Notes: generated by a model not told the origin, from the sequence alone. A stretch of 64,000 nucleotides of DNA from Hydractinia symbiolongicarpus (GCF_029227915.1 NC_079885.1:14085001-14149000); one strand, 5' to 3'; counted from the first letter of the stretch, positions 1 to 10,710 are shown. Made by a program: numbers and translations.

Positions 1-4
1 GTTT

Positions 5-123
5 GTCTACGACCATACCACGAAGACCACACCTGTTCTCGTCCGATCACGGAAGTTAAGCATCGTCGGGCCGGGATAGTACTTGGATGGGGGACCGCCT
101 GGGATCTCCCGGTGTCGTAGGCT
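5..123 (+). rRNA. 5S: 5S rRNA gene, copy 1
   Basis: Full 119 nt. 5S rRNA is the small RNA of the large ribosomal subunit, made by Pol III and bound by uL18 (L5) and TFIIIA. Ends pair as helix I (1-9 with 110-118). Differs from consensus at T20A, which breaks a helix II pair with A58, and at A23C and A101T. Downstream spacer AAAAAGGG. Confidence 0.96.
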
Positions 124-573
124 ATTGACTTTTTCACGTTACATTATTTATCATTACGACTGTGACGTATCTTTTTTACGCAATAGCCGCAGAGTAAATC
201 AAGTAAAGGACATGATTAGAAGTTTCTTTCCCTTAAAAAGGGCTAAAATCGTGCTGCAATAAATGCGCCACGTCGCAAATGAATGGATTACGAGCGTCAG
301 ACAAAGAAAATGGCGATGTACTTACTTTGCTAACTAACTTTGTCATATGAAAATTAAGTCTGAAAGTACCCTAGATTGCCTTCGTTGGAACTTTTTACCG
401 GAAATCTTAAAGCGCATTGTTGTCGTAATTACTGGATAGCGCTTGAAATGAGCTTTCAAATGCACATAAACACGACCTATTTCGGATGATCCAGTCAAGA
501 AATATGACCTTTAAAATTTAAACCATTTTCGATGTAATGTGCTAATAAATCGTAGATATCTGCCCGTTTGTTT

Positions 574-692
574 GTCTACGACCATACCACGATGAACACA
601 CCTGTTCTCGTCCGATCACGAAAGTTAAGCATCGTCGGGCCGGGATAGTACTTGGATGGGGAACCGCCTGGGAACTCCCGGTGTCGTAGGCT
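574..692 (+). rRNA. 5S: 5S rRNA gene, copy 2
   Basis: Full 119 nt with G48A (would mismatch C29 in helix III) and G89A in the helix IV loop. The T5 terminator is at 699-703. Downstream spacer AATC. Confidence 0.96.
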
Positions 693-765
693 ATTGACTT
701 TTTCACGTTACATTATTTATCATTACGACTGTGACGTATCATTTTTACGCAATAGCCGCTGAGTA

Positions 766-786
766 AATCAAGTAAGGGACTTGATT
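766..786. repeat. 8-bp inverted repeat in spacer
   Basis: AATCAAGT, a 5-nt AAGGG loop, then ACTTGATT form a perfect stem. The element lies after both T runs. It is perfect in units reading GGGACTTGATT and imperfect in units reading GGGACGTGATT or GAGACATGATT, so it is not uniformly maintained. Confidence 0.6.
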
Positions 787-868
787 AGAAGTTTCTTTCC
801 AATCAAAACGGCTACGATCTGGCTGCAATAAATGCGCCACGTCTCAAATGAATGGATTACGAGCGTCA

Positions 869-913
869 GACAAAGAAAATGGCGATGTAGTTAATTTGCT
901 AAATAACTTTGTC
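869..913. repeat. Inverted repeat GACAAAG / CTTTGTC
   Basis: Two perfect 7-nt arms (869-875 and 907-913) flank 31 nt that contain a second imperfect hairpin (GTTAATTT then AAATAAC). Thirteen units elsewhere have lost 31 nt from this interval, leaving GACAAAGAAAAGTCATATG. Confidence 0.65.
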
Positions 914-1011
914 ATATGAAAATTAAATCTGAAAGTACCCTAGATTGCCTTCGTTGAAACTTTTTACCGGAAATCTTAAAGGGCATTGTTGTCGTAATTA
1001 CTGGATAGCGC

Positions 1012-1028
1012 TTGAAATGAGCTTTCAA
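1012..1028. repeat. Short hairpin TTGAAA / TTTCAA
   Basis: Six-base arms flank a TGAGC loop about 130 nt upstream of the next gene. Many units read CTTAAAAAGAGCTTTCAA instead, which breaks the left arm, so a conserved function is doubtful. Confidence 0.4.
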
Positions 1029-1142
1029 ATGCACATAAACACGACCTATTTCGGATGATCCAGTCAAGAAATATGACCTTTAAAGTTTAAACCATTTTCG
1101 ATGTAATGTGCTAATAAATCGTAGATATCTGCCCGTTTGTTT

Positions 1143-1261
1143 GTCTACGACCATACCACGATGAACACACCTGTTCTCGTCCGATCACGGAAGTTAAGAA
1201 TCATCGGGCCGGGATAGTACTTGGATGGGGGACCGCCTGGGAACTCCCGGTGTCGTAGGCT
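1143..1261 (+). rRNA. 5S: 5S rRNA gene, copy 3
   Basis: Full 119 nt with C57A and G61A. Both fall in box A and each would break a helix II pair (G21, C17), so this may be a weak or inactive allele. The same pair occurs at 3363 and 7235. Downstream spacer is a CCCTTAAAAAGAG variant. Confidence 0.94.
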
Positions 1262-1711
1262 ATTGACTTTTTCACGTTACATTATTTATCATTACGACTG
1301 TGACATATCTTTTTTACGCAATAGCCGCTGAGTAAATCAAGTAAGAGACATGATTAGAAGTTGCTTTCCCTTAAAAAGAGCTACAATCTTGCTGCAATAA
1401 ATGGACCACGTCGCAAATGAATGGATTAAGAGCGTCAGACAAAGAAAATGGCGATGTAGTTACTTTGCTAATTAACTTTGTCATATGAAAATTAAGTCTG
1501 AAAGTACCCCAGCTTGCCTTCGTTGGAACTTTTTACCGGAAATCTTAAAACGCATGGTTGTCGTAAATAATGGATAGCGCTTGAAAAGAGCTTTCAAATG
1601 CACATAAACACGACCTATTTCGAATAATCCAATCAAGAAATATGACCTTTAAAGTTTAAACCATTTTCGATGTAATGTGCTAATAAATTGTAGATATCTG
1701 CCCGTTTGTTT

Positions 1712-1830
1712 GTCTACGACCATACCACGATGAACACACCTGTTCTCGTTCGATCCCGGAAGTTAAGCATCGTCGGGCCGGGATAGTACTTGGATGGGGG
1801 ACCGCCTGGGAACTCCCGGTGTCGTAGGCT
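1712..1830 (+). rRNA. 5S: 5S rRNA gene, copy 4
   Basis: Full 119 nt with C39T (loop) and A45C (mismatch to U32 in helix III). Same allele as 3932 and 7804. Downstream spacer CTTC; GACGTCTC replaces GACGTATC. Confidence 0.96.
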
Positions 1831-2280
1831 ATTAACTTTTTCACGTTACATTATTTATCATTACGACTGTGACGTCTCTTTTTTACGCAATAGCCGCTGA
1901 GTAAATCAAGTAAGGGACTTGATTAGAAGTTTCTTTCCCTTCAAAACGGCTACGATCTGGCTGCAATAAATGCGCCACGTCTCAAATGAATGGATTACGA
2001 GCGTCAGACAAAGAAAATGGCGATGTAGTTAATTTGCTAAATAACTTTGTCATATGAAAATTAAATCTGAAAGTACCCTAGATTGCCTTCGTTGGAACTT
2101 TTTACCGGAAATCTTAAAGCGCATTGTTGTCGTAATTACTGGATAGCGCTTGAAATGAGCTTTCAAATGCACATAAACACGACCTATTTCGGATGATCCA
2201 GTCCAGAAATATGACCTTTAAAGTTTAAACCATTTTCGATGTAATGTGCTAATAAATCGTAGATATCTGCCCGTTTGTTT

Positions 2281-2399
2281 GTCTACGACCATACCACGAT
2301 GAACACACCTGTTCTCGTTCGATCACGGAAGTTAAGCATCGTCGGGCCGGGATAGTACTTGGATGGGGGACCGCCTGGGAACTCCCGGTGTCGTAGGCT
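2281..2399 (+). rRNA. 5S: 5S rRNA gene, copy 5
   Basis: Full 119 nt with only C39T, in the loop of helix III. Downstream spacer reads CCATTAAAAACGG and leads to the first promoterless pseudogene. Confidence 0.97.
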
Positions 2400-2848
2400 A
2401 TTAACTTTTTCACGTTACATTATTTATCATTACGACTGTGACGTATCTTTTTTACGCAATAGCCGCTGAGTAAATCAAGTAAGGGACGTGATTAGAAGTT
2501 TCTTTCCATTAAAAACGGCTACAATCTTGCTGCAATAAATGCGCCACGTCGCAAATGAATGGATTACGAGCGTCAGACAAAGAAAATGGCGATGTAGTTA
2601 CTTTGCTAATTAACTTTGTCATATGAAAATTAATTCTGCAAGTACCCTAGATTGCCTTCGTTGGAACTTTTTACCGGAAATCTTAAAGCGCATTATTGTC
2701 GTAAAGAATCGATAGCGCTTAAAAGAGCTTTCAAATGCACATAAACACGACCTATTTCCGATCACCCAGTCAAGAAATATGATCTTTAAAGTTTGAACCA
2801 TTTTCGATGTAATGTGCTAATAGATCGTAGATATATGCCCGTATGTTT

Positions 2849-2911
2849 GTCTACAACCATACCACGATGAACACACCTGTTCTCGTCTGGGAACTCCCGG
2901 TGTCGTAGGCT
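2849..2911 (+). pseudogene. 5S pseudogene lacking internal promoter, copy 6
   Basis: Only 63 nt remain: gene positions 1-39 joined to 96-119. The 56-nt deletion removes box A, the intermediate element and nearly all of box C. G7A also breaks helix I. Upstream TATA-like box is AATAGAT. The next spacer has an expanded T8 tract before CCTTCAAAAACGG. Confidence 0.95.
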
Positions 2912-3362
2912 ATTGACTTTTTCACGTTACATTATTTATCATTACGATTGTGACGTATCTTTTTTACGCAATAGCCGCTGAGTAAATCAAGTAAGGGACT
3001 TGATTAGAAGTTTTTTTTCCTTCAAAAACGGCTACGATCTGGCTGCAATAAATGCGCCACGTCTCAAATGAATGGATTACGAGCGTCAGACAAAGAAAAT
3101 GGCGATGTAGTTAATTTGCTAAATAACTTTGTCATATGAAAATTAAATCTGAAAGTACCCTAGATTGCCTTCGTTGGAACTTTTTACCGGAAATCTTAAA
3201 GCGCATTGTTGTCGTAATTACTGGATAGCGCTTGAAAAGAGCTTTCAAATGCACATAAACACGACCTATTTCGGATAATCCAATCAAGAAATATGACCTT
3301 TAAAGTTTAAACCATTTTCGATGTAATGTGCTAATAAATTGTAGATATCTGCCCGTTTGTTT

Positions 3363-3481
3363 GTCTACGACCATACCACGATGAACACACCTGCTCTCGT
3401 CCGATCACGGAAGTTAAGAATCATCGGGCCGGGATAGTACTTGGATGGGGGACCGCCTGGGAACTCCCGGTGTCGTAGGCT
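3363..3481 (+). rRNA. 5S: 5S rRNA gene, copy 7
   Basis: Full 119 nt with T32C, C57A and G61A; like copy 3 but with an added helix III change. Part of a 2220-bp shift duplication of copies 3-4. Downstream spacer is the CCCTTAAAAAGAG variant. Confidence 0.94.
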
Positions 3482-3931
3482 ATTGACTTTTTCACGTTAC
3501 ATTATTTATCATTACGACTGTGACGTATCTTTTTTACGCAATAGCCGCTGAGTAAATCAAGTAAGAGACATGATTAGAAGTTGCTTTCCCTTAAAAAGAG
3601 CTACAATCTTGCTGCAATAAATGGACCACGTCGCAAATGAATGGATTAAGAGCGTCAGACAAAGAAAATGGCAATGTAGTTACTTTGCTAATTAACTTTG
3701 TCATATGAAAATTAAGTCTGAAAGTACCCCAGCTTGCCTTCGTTGGAACTTTTTACCGGAAATCTTAAAACGCATGGTTGTCGTAAATAATGGATAGCGC
3801 TTGAAAAGAGCTTTCAAATGCACATAAACACGACCTATTTCGGATAATCCAATCAAGAAATATGACCTTTAAAGTTTAAACCATTTTCGATGTAATGTGC
3901 TAATAAATTGTAGATATCTGCCCGTTTGTTT

Positions 3932-4050
3932 GTCTACGACCATACCACGATGAACACACCTGTTCTCGTTCGATCCCGGAAGTTAAGCATCGTCGGGCCG
4001 GGATAGTACTTGGATGGGGGACCGCCTGGGAACTCCCGGTGTCGTAGGCT
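3932..4050 (+). rRNA. 5S: 5S rRNA gene, copy 8
   Basis: Full 119 nt with C39T and A45C, the allele of copy 4. Downstream spacer is a hybrid, CCCTTCAAAAGAG, which mixes CTTC and AAAAAGGG marks and suggests conversion. Confidence 0.95.
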
Positions 4051-4500
4051 ATTAACTTTTTCACGTTACATTATTTATCATTACGACTGTGACGTATCTT
4101 TTTTACGCAATAGCCGCTGAGTAAATCAAGTAAGGGACTTGATTAGAAGTTTCTTTCCCTTCAAAAGAGCTACAATCTTGCTGCAATAAATGGACCACGT
4201 CGCAAATGAATGGATTAAGAGCGTCAGACAAAGAAAATGGCGATGTAGTTAATTTGCTAAATAACTTTGTCATATGAAAATTAAATCTGAAAGTACCCTA
4301 GATTGCCTTCGTTGGAACTTTTTACCGGAAATCTTAAAGCGCATTGTTGTCGTAATTACTGGATAGCGCTTGAAATGAGCTTTCAAATGCACATAAACAC
4401 GACCTATTTCGGATGATCCAGTCAAGAAATATGACCTTTAAAGTTTAAACCATTTTCGATGTAATGTGCTAATAAATCGTAGATATCTGCCCGTTTGTTT

Positions 4501-4619
4501 GTCTACGACCATACCACGATGAACACACCTGTTCTCGTTCGATCCCAGAAGTTAAGCATCGTCGGGCCGGGATAGTACTTGGATGGGGGACCCCCTGGGA
4601 ACTCCCGGTGTCGTAGGCT
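4501..4619 (+). rRNA. 5S: 5S rRNA gene, copy 9
   Basis: Full 119 nt with C39T, A45C, G47A (U30-A47 still pairs) and G93C in box C, which would disrupt helix IV and TFIIIA contacts. Downstream spacer CTTC. Confidence 0.93.
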
Positions 4620-5069
4620 ATTAACTTTTTCACGTTACATTATTTATCATTACGACTGTGACGTCTCTTTTTTACGCAATAGCCGCTGAGTAAATCAAGT
4701 AAGGGACTTGATTAGAAGTTTCTTTCCCTTCAAAACGGCTACGATCTGGCTGCAATAAATGCGCCACGTCTCAAATGAATGGATTACGAGCGTCAGACAA
4801 AGAAAATGGCGATGTAGTTAATTTGCTAAATAACTTTGTCATATGAAAATTAAATCTGAAAGTACCCTAGATTGCCTTCGTTGGAACTTTTTACCGGAAA
4901 TCTTAAAGCGCATTGTTGTCGTAATTACTGGATAGTGCTTGAAATGAGCTTTCAAATGCACATAAACACGACCTATTTCGGATGATCCAGTCAAGAAATA
5001 TGACCTTTAAAGTTTAAACCATTTTCGATGTAATGTGCTAATAAATCGTAGATATCTGCCCGTTTGTTT

Positions 5070-5188
5070 GTCTACGACCATACCACGATGAACACACCTG
5101 TTCTCGTTCGATCACGGAAGTTAAGCATCGTCGGGCCGGGATAGTACTTGGATGGGGGACCGCCTGGGAACTCCCGGTATCGTAGGCT
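5070..5188 (+). rRNA. 5S: 5S rRNA gene, copy 10
   Basis: Full 119 nt with C39T and G110A; the latter breaks the C9-G110 pair closing helix I. Downstream spacer ATTC. Confidence 0.95.
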
Positions 5189-5638
5189 ATTAACTTTTTC
5201 ACGTTACATTATTTATCATTACGACTGTGACGTATCTTTTTTACGCAATAGCCGCTGAGTAAATCAAGTAAGGGACGTGATTAGAAGTTTCTTTCCATTC
5301 AAAACGGCTACAATCTTGCTGCAATAAATGCGCCACGTCGCAAATGAATGGATTACGAGCGTCAGACAAAGAAAATGGCGATGTAGTTACTTTGCTAATT
5401 AACTTTGTCATATGAAAATTAATTCTGCAAGTACCCTAGATTGCCTTCGTTGGAACTTTTTACCGGAAATCTTAAAGCGCATTATTGTCGTAAAGAATCG
5501 ATAGCGCTTAAAAAGAGCTTTCAAATGCACATAAACACGACCTATTTCCGATCACCCAGTCAAGAAATATGATCTTTAAAGTTCGAACCATTTTCGATGT
5601 AATGTGCTAATAGATCGTAGATATATGCCCGTATGTTT

Positions 5639-5701
5639 GTCTACAACCATACCACGATGAACACACCTGTTCTCGTCTGGGAACTCCCGGTGTCGTAGGC
5701 T
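5639..5701 (+). pseudogene. 5S pseudogene lacking internal promoter, copy 11
   Basis: 63 nt, with the same 40-95 deletion and G7A as the copy at 2849. Upstream flank reads AATAGAT and GATATATGCCC. The preceding spacer contains AGTTCGAACC. Downstream spacer ATTC. Confidence 0.95.
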
Positions 5702-6151
5702 ATTGACTTTTTCACGTTACATTATTTATCATTACGATTGTGACGTATCTTTTTTACGCAATAGCCGCTGAGTAAATCAAGTAAGGGACGTGATTAGAAG
5801 TTTCTTTCCATTCAAAACGGCTACAATCTTGCTGCAATAAATGCGCCACGTCTCAAATGAATGGATTACGAGCGTCAGACAAAGAAAATGGCGATGTAGT
5901 TAATTTGCTAAATAACTTTGTCATATGAAAATTAAATCTGAAAGTACCCTAGATTGCCTTCGTTGGAACTTTTTACCGGAAATCTTAAAGCGCATTGTTG
6001 TCGTAATTACTGGATAGTGCTTGAAATGAGCTTTCAAATGCACATAAACACGACCTATTTCGGATGATCCAGTCAAGAAATATGACCTTTAAAGTTTAAA
6101 CCATTTTCGATGTAATGTGCTAATAAATCGTAGATATCTGCCCGTTTGTTT

Positions 6152-6270
6152 GTCTACGACCATACCACGATGAACACACCTGTTCTCGTTCGATCACGGA
6201 AGTTAAGCATCGTCGGGCCGGGATAGTACTTGGATGGGGGACCGCCTGGGAACTCCCGGTGTCGTAGGCT
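6152..6270 (+). rRNA. 5S: 5S rRNA gene, copy 12
   Basis: Full 119 nt with only C39T. It sits between two promoterless pseudogenes. Downstream spacer ATTC. Confidence 0.97.
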
Positions 6271-6720
6271 ATTAACTTTTTCACGTTACATTATTTATCA
6301 TTACGACTGTGACGTATCTTTTTTACGCAATAGCCGCTGAGTAAATCAAGTAAGGGACGTGATTAGAAGTTTCTTTCCATTCAAAACGGCTACAATCTTG
6401 CTGCAATAAATGCGCCACGTCGCAAATGAATGGATTACGAGCGTCAGACAAAGAAAATGGCGATGTAGTTACTTTGCTAATTAACTTTGTCATATGAAAA
6501 TTAATTCTGCAAGTACCCTAGATTGCCTTCGTTGGAACTTTTTACCGGAAATCTTAAAGCGCATTATTGTCGTAAAGAATCGATAGCGCTTAAAAAGAGC
6601 TTTCAAATGCACATAAACACGACCTATTTCCGATCACCCAGTCAAGAAATATGATCTTTAAAGTTCGAACCATTTTCGATGTAATGTGCTAATAGATCGT
6701 AGATATATGCCCGTATGTTT

Positions 6721-6783
6721 GTCTACAACCATACCACGATGAACACACCTGTTCTCGTCTGGGAACTCCCGGTGTCGTAGGCT
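6721..6783 (+). pseudogene. 5S pseudogene lacking internal promoter, copy 13
   Basis: 63 nt, positions 1-39 joined to 96-119, with G7A and AATAGAT upstream. Preceding spacer contains AGTTCGAACC as at 5581. Downstream spacer has the T8 tract and CCTTCAAAAACGG, as after 2849. Confidence 0.95.
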
Positions 6784-7234
6784 ATTGACTTTTTCACGTT
6801 ACATTATTTATCATTACGATTGTGACGTATCTTTTTTACGCAATAGCCGCTGAGTAAATCAAGTAAGGGACTTGATTAGAAGTTTTTTTTCCTTCAAAAA
6901 CGGCTACGATCTGGCTGCAATAAATGCGCCACGTCTCAAATGAATGGATTACGAGCGTCAGACAAAGAAAATGGCGATGTAGTTAATTTGCTAAATAACT
7001 TTGTCATATGAAAATTAAATCTGAAAGTACCCTAGATTGCCTTCGTTGAAACTTTTTACCAGAAATCTTAAAGGGCATTGTTGTCGTAATTACTGGATAG
7101 CGCTTGAAATGAGCTTTCAAATGCACATAAACACGACCTATTTCGGATGATCCAGTCAAGAAATATGACCTTTAAAGTTTAAACCATTTTCGATGTAATG
7201 TGCTAATAAATCGTAGATATCTGCCCGTTTGTTT

Positions 7235-7353
7235 GTCTACGACCATACCACGATGAACACACCTGTTCTCGTCCGATCACGGAAGTTAAGAATCATCGGG
7301 CCGGGATAGTACTTGGATGGGGGACCGCCTGGGAACTCCCGGTGTCGTAGGCT
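7235..7353 (+). rRNA. 5S: 5S rRNA gene, copy 14
   Basis: Full 119 nt with C57A and G61A, two helix II and box A changes shared with 1143 and 3363. Downstream spacer reads TCTCTTAAAAAGAG. Confidence 0.94.
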
Positions 7354-7803
7354 ATTGACTTTTTCACGTTACATTATTTATCATTACGACTGTGACGTAT
7401 CTTTTTTACGCAATAGCCGCTGAGTAAATCAAGTAAGAGACATGATTAGAAGTTGCTTTCTCTTAAAAAGAGCTACAATCTTGCTGCAATAAATGGACCA
7501 CGTCGCAAATGAATGGATTAAGAGCGTCAGACAAAGAAAATGGCGATGTAGTTACTTTGCTAATTAACTTTGTCATATGAAAATTAAGTCTGAAAGTACC
7601 CCAGCTTGCCTTCGTTGGAACTTTTTACCGGAAAACGTAAAGCGCATGGTTGTCGTAAATAATGGATAGCGCTTGAAAAGAGCTTTCAAATGCACATAAA
7701 CACGACCTATTTCGGATAATCCAATCAAGAAATATGACCTTTAAAGTTTAAACCATTTTCGATGTAATGTGCTAATAAAATGTAGATATCTGCCCGTTTG
7801 TTT

Positions 7804-7922
7804 GTCTACGACCATACCACGATGAACACACCTGTTCTCGTTCGATCCCGGAAGTTAAGCATCGTCGGGCCGGGATAGTACTTGGATGGGGGACCGCCTG
7901 GGAACTCCCGGTGTCGTAGGCT
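7804..7922 (+). rRNA. 5S: 5S rRNA gene, copy 15
   Basis: Full 119 nt with C39T and A45C. The preceding spacer has GGAAAACGTAAAGCG instead of GGAAATCTTAAAGCG. Downstream spacer is the CCTTCAAAAGAG hybrid. Confidence 0.95.
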
Positions 7923-8372
7923 ATTAACTTTTTCACGTTACATTATTTATCATTACGACTGTGACGTATCTTTTTTACGCAATAGCCGCTGAGTAAATCA
8001 AGTAAGGGACTTGATTAGAAGTTTCTTTTCCTTCAAAAGAGCTGCAATCTTGCTGCAATAAATGGACCACGTCGCAAATGAATGGATTAAGAGCGTCAGA
8101 CAAAGAAAATGGCGATGTAGTTAATTTGCTAAATAACTTTGTCATATGAAAATTAAATCTGAAAGTACCCTAGATTGCCTTCGTTGGAACTTTTTACCGG
8201 AAATCTTAAAGCGCATTGTTGTCGTAATTACTGGATAGCGCTTGAAATGAGCTTTCAAATGCACATAAACACGACCTATTTCGGATGATCCAGTCAAGAA
8301 ATATGACCTTTAAAGTTTAAACCATTTTCGATGTAATGTGCTAATAAATCGTAGATATCTGCCCGTTTGTTT

Positions 8373-8491
8373 GTCTACGACCATACCACGATGAACACAC
8401 CTGTTCTCGTCCGATCACGGAAGTTAAGCATCGTAGGGCCGGGATAGTACTTGGATGGGGGACCGCCTGGGAACTCCCGGTGTCGTAGGCT
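8373..8491 (+). rRNA. 5S: 5S rRNA gene, copy 16
   Basis: Full 119 nt with only C63A. Position 63 is the base bulged out of helix II in the standard model, so the RNA fold should be unaffected. Downstream spacer AAAAAGGG. Confidence 0.97.
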
Positions 8492-8941
8492 ATTGACTTT
8501 TTCACGTTACATTATTTATCATTACGACTGTGACGTATCTTTTTTACGCAATAGCCGCTGAGTAAATCAAGTAAGAGACATGATTAGAAGTTGCTTTCCC
8601 TTAAAAAGGGCTACAATCTTGCTGCAATAAATGCACCACGTCGCAAATGAATGGATTACGAGCGCCAGACAAAGAAAATGGCGATGTAGTTACTTTGAAA
8701 ATTAACTTTGTCATATGAAAATTAAGTCTGCAAGTACCCTAGATTGCCTTCGTTGGAACTATTTACCGGAAATCTTAAAGCGCATTATTGTCGTAAAGAA
8801 TCGATAGCGCTTAAAAAGAGCTTTCAAATGCACATAAACACGACCTATTTCTGATCACCCAGTCAAGAAATATGATCTTTAAAGTTTGAACCATTTTCGA
8901 TGTAATGTGCTAATAGATCGTAGATATCTGCCCGTATGTTT

Positions 8942-9004
8942 GTCTACGACCATACCACGATGAACACACCTGTTCTCGTCTGGGAACTCCCGGTGTCGTA
9001 GGCT
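8942..9004 (+). pseudogene. 5S pseudogene lacking internal promoter, copy 17
   Basis: 63 nt with the 40-95 deletion, but G7 is intact, unlike the other eight short copies. It has AATAGAT upstream and a T4 terminator. Retained G7 suggests an older form or a converted 5' end. Downstream spacer ATTC. Confidence 0.95.
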
Positions 9005-9453
9005 ATTGACTTTTCACGTTACATTATTTATCATTACGACTGTGACATATCTTTTTTACGCAATAGCCGCTGAGTAAATCAAGTAAGGGACGTGATTAGA
9101 AGTTTCTTTCCATTCAAAACGGCTACAATCTTGCTGCAATAAATGCGCCACGTCGCAAATGAATGGATTACGAGCTTCAGACAAAGAAAATGGCGATGTA
9201 GTTACTTTGCTAATTAACTTTGTCATATGAAAATTAAGTCTGCAAGTACCCTAGATTGCCTTCGTTGGAACTTTTTACCGGAAATCTTAAAGCGCATTAT
9301 TGTCGTAAAAAATCGATAGCGCTTAAAAAGAGCTTTCAAATGCACATAAACACGACCTATTTCGGATCACCCAGTCAAGAAATATGATCTTTAAAGTTTA
9401 AACCATTTTCGATGTAATGTGCTAATAAATCGTAGATATCTGCCCGTTTGTTT

Positions 9454-9572
9454 GTCTACGACCATACCACGATGAACACACCTGTTCTCGTCCGATCACG
9501 GAAGTTAAGCATCGTAGGGCCGGGATAGTACTTGGATGGGGGACCGTCTGGGAACTCCCGGTGTCGTAGGCT
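9454..9572 (+). rRNA. 5S: 5S rRNA gene, copy 18
   Basis: Full 119 nt with C63A (bulge) and C94T, which leaves a G82-U94 wobble in helix IV but changes box C. Downstream spacer AAAAAGGG. Confidence 0.95.
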
Positions 9573-10022
9573 ATTGACTTTTTCACGTTACATTATTTAT
9601 CATTACGACTGTGACGTATCTTTTTTACGCAATAGCCGCTGAGTAAATCAAGTAAGAGACATGATTAGAAGTTGCTTTCCCTTAAAAAGGGCTACAATCT
9701 TGCTGCAATAAATGCACCACGTCGCAAATGAATGGATTAAGAGCGTCAGACAAAGAAAATGGCGATGTAGTTACTTTGCTAATTAACTTTGTCATATCAA
9801 TATTAAGTCTGAAAGTACCCCAGCTTGCCTTCGTTGGAACTTTTTACCGTAAATCTTAAAGCGCATGGTTGTCGTAAATAATGGATAGCGCTTGAAAAGA
9901 GCTTTCAAATGCACATAAACACGACCTATTTCGGATAATCCAGTCAAGAAATATGACCTTTAAAGTTTAAACCATTTTCGATGTAATGTGCTAATAAATC
10001 GTAGATATCTGCCCGTTTGTTT

Positions 10023-10141
10023 GTCTACGACCATACCACGATGAACACACTTGTTCTCGTCCGATCCCGGAAGTTAAGCATCGTCGGGCCGGGATAGTAC
10101 TTGGATGGGGGACCGCCTGGGAACTCCCCGTGTCGTAGGCT
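10023..10141 (+). rRNA. 5S: 5S rRNA gene, copy 19
   Basis: Full 119 nt with C29T (U-G wobble), A45C and G107C; the last breaks C68-G107 in helix V. Downstream spacer CTTC. Confidence 0.95.
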
Positions 10142-10591
10142 ATTGACTTTTTCACGTTACATTATTTATCATTACGACTGTGACGTATCTTTTTTACGCA
10201 ATAGCCGCTGAGTAAATCAAGTAAGGGACTTGATTAGAAGTTTCTTTCCCTTCAAAACGGCTACGATCTGGCTGCAATAAATGCGCCACGTCTCAAATGA
10301 ATGGATTACGAGCGTCAGACAAAGAAAATGGCGATGTAGTTAATTTGCTAAATAACTTTGTCATATGAAAATTAAATCTGAAAGTACCCTAGATTGCCTT
10401 CGTTGGAACTTTTTACCGGAAATCTTAAAGCGCATTGTTGTCGTAATTACTGGATAGCGCTTGAAATGAGCTTTGAAATGCACATAAACACGATCTATTT
10501 CGGATGATCCAGTCAAGAAATATGACCTTTGAAGTTTAAACCATTTTCGATGTAATGTGCTAATAAATCGTAGATATCTACCCGTTTGTTT

Positions 10592-10710
10592 GTCTACGAC
10601 CATACCACGATGAACACACCTGTTCTCGTCCGATCACGGAAGTTAAGCATCGTCGGGCCGGGATAGTACTTGGATGGGGGACCGCCTGGGAACTCCCGGT
10701 GTCGTAGGCT
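10592..10710 (+). rRNA. 5S: 5S rRNA gene, copy 20 (consensus)
   Basis: All 119 nt match the array consensus. The terminator is only T4 (10717-10720). Downstream spacer ATTC. Confidence 0.98.

Larger units (their letters stand above)
693..1142 (+). other. Representative intergenic spacer (AATC type)
   Basis: This 450-nt spacer stands for all the stretches between genes. It holds, in order: a T5 terminator (699-703), a second T5 run (742-746), an 8-bp inverted repeat (766-786), a pyrimidine tract followed by the family box (CCAATCAAAACGG here), a 45-bp inverted-repeat segment (869-913), a short TTGAAA/TTTCAA hairpin (1012-1028) and the upstream TATA-like region. Other families carry CCCTTAAAAAGGG, CCCTTCAAAACGG, CCATTCAAAACGG or CCCAGCAAAACGG at the box. 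No gene was recognised in any spacer. Confidence 0.85.

Noticed and set aside
161-171. CRE-like TGACGTA with flanking TACG/CGTA inverted repeat
   Set aside because: The motif is short and common, lies between two T runs, and is changed to GACATATC or GACGTCTC in many units without other consequence.
958-972. Possible Sm-like site (AACTTTTTACC) suggesting a spliced-leader or snRNA gene in the spacer
   Set aside because: It does not match the AT4-6GR consensus, no splice donor plus stem-loop arrangement was seen, and no upstream snRNA promoter was recognised.
5581-5589. tRNA-like B box (GTTCGAACC) in two spacers, also near 6663
   Set aside because: It arises by a base change from the usual GTTTAAACC or GTTTGAACC. 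There is no A box at a suitable distance and no cloverleaf.
10361-10603. 80-codon minus-strand open frames at 10361-10603, 11498-11740, 13203-13445, 44450-44692 and 45019-45261, and a 60-codon one at 2619-2801
   Set aside because: They begin on the complement of the 5S start (GACCAT) and run back through the spacer. Most units have stop codons in this frame, and single spacer substitutions such as CTTTGAAG for CTTTAAAG open it. It is not conserved across about 115 units, so it is a chance frame.
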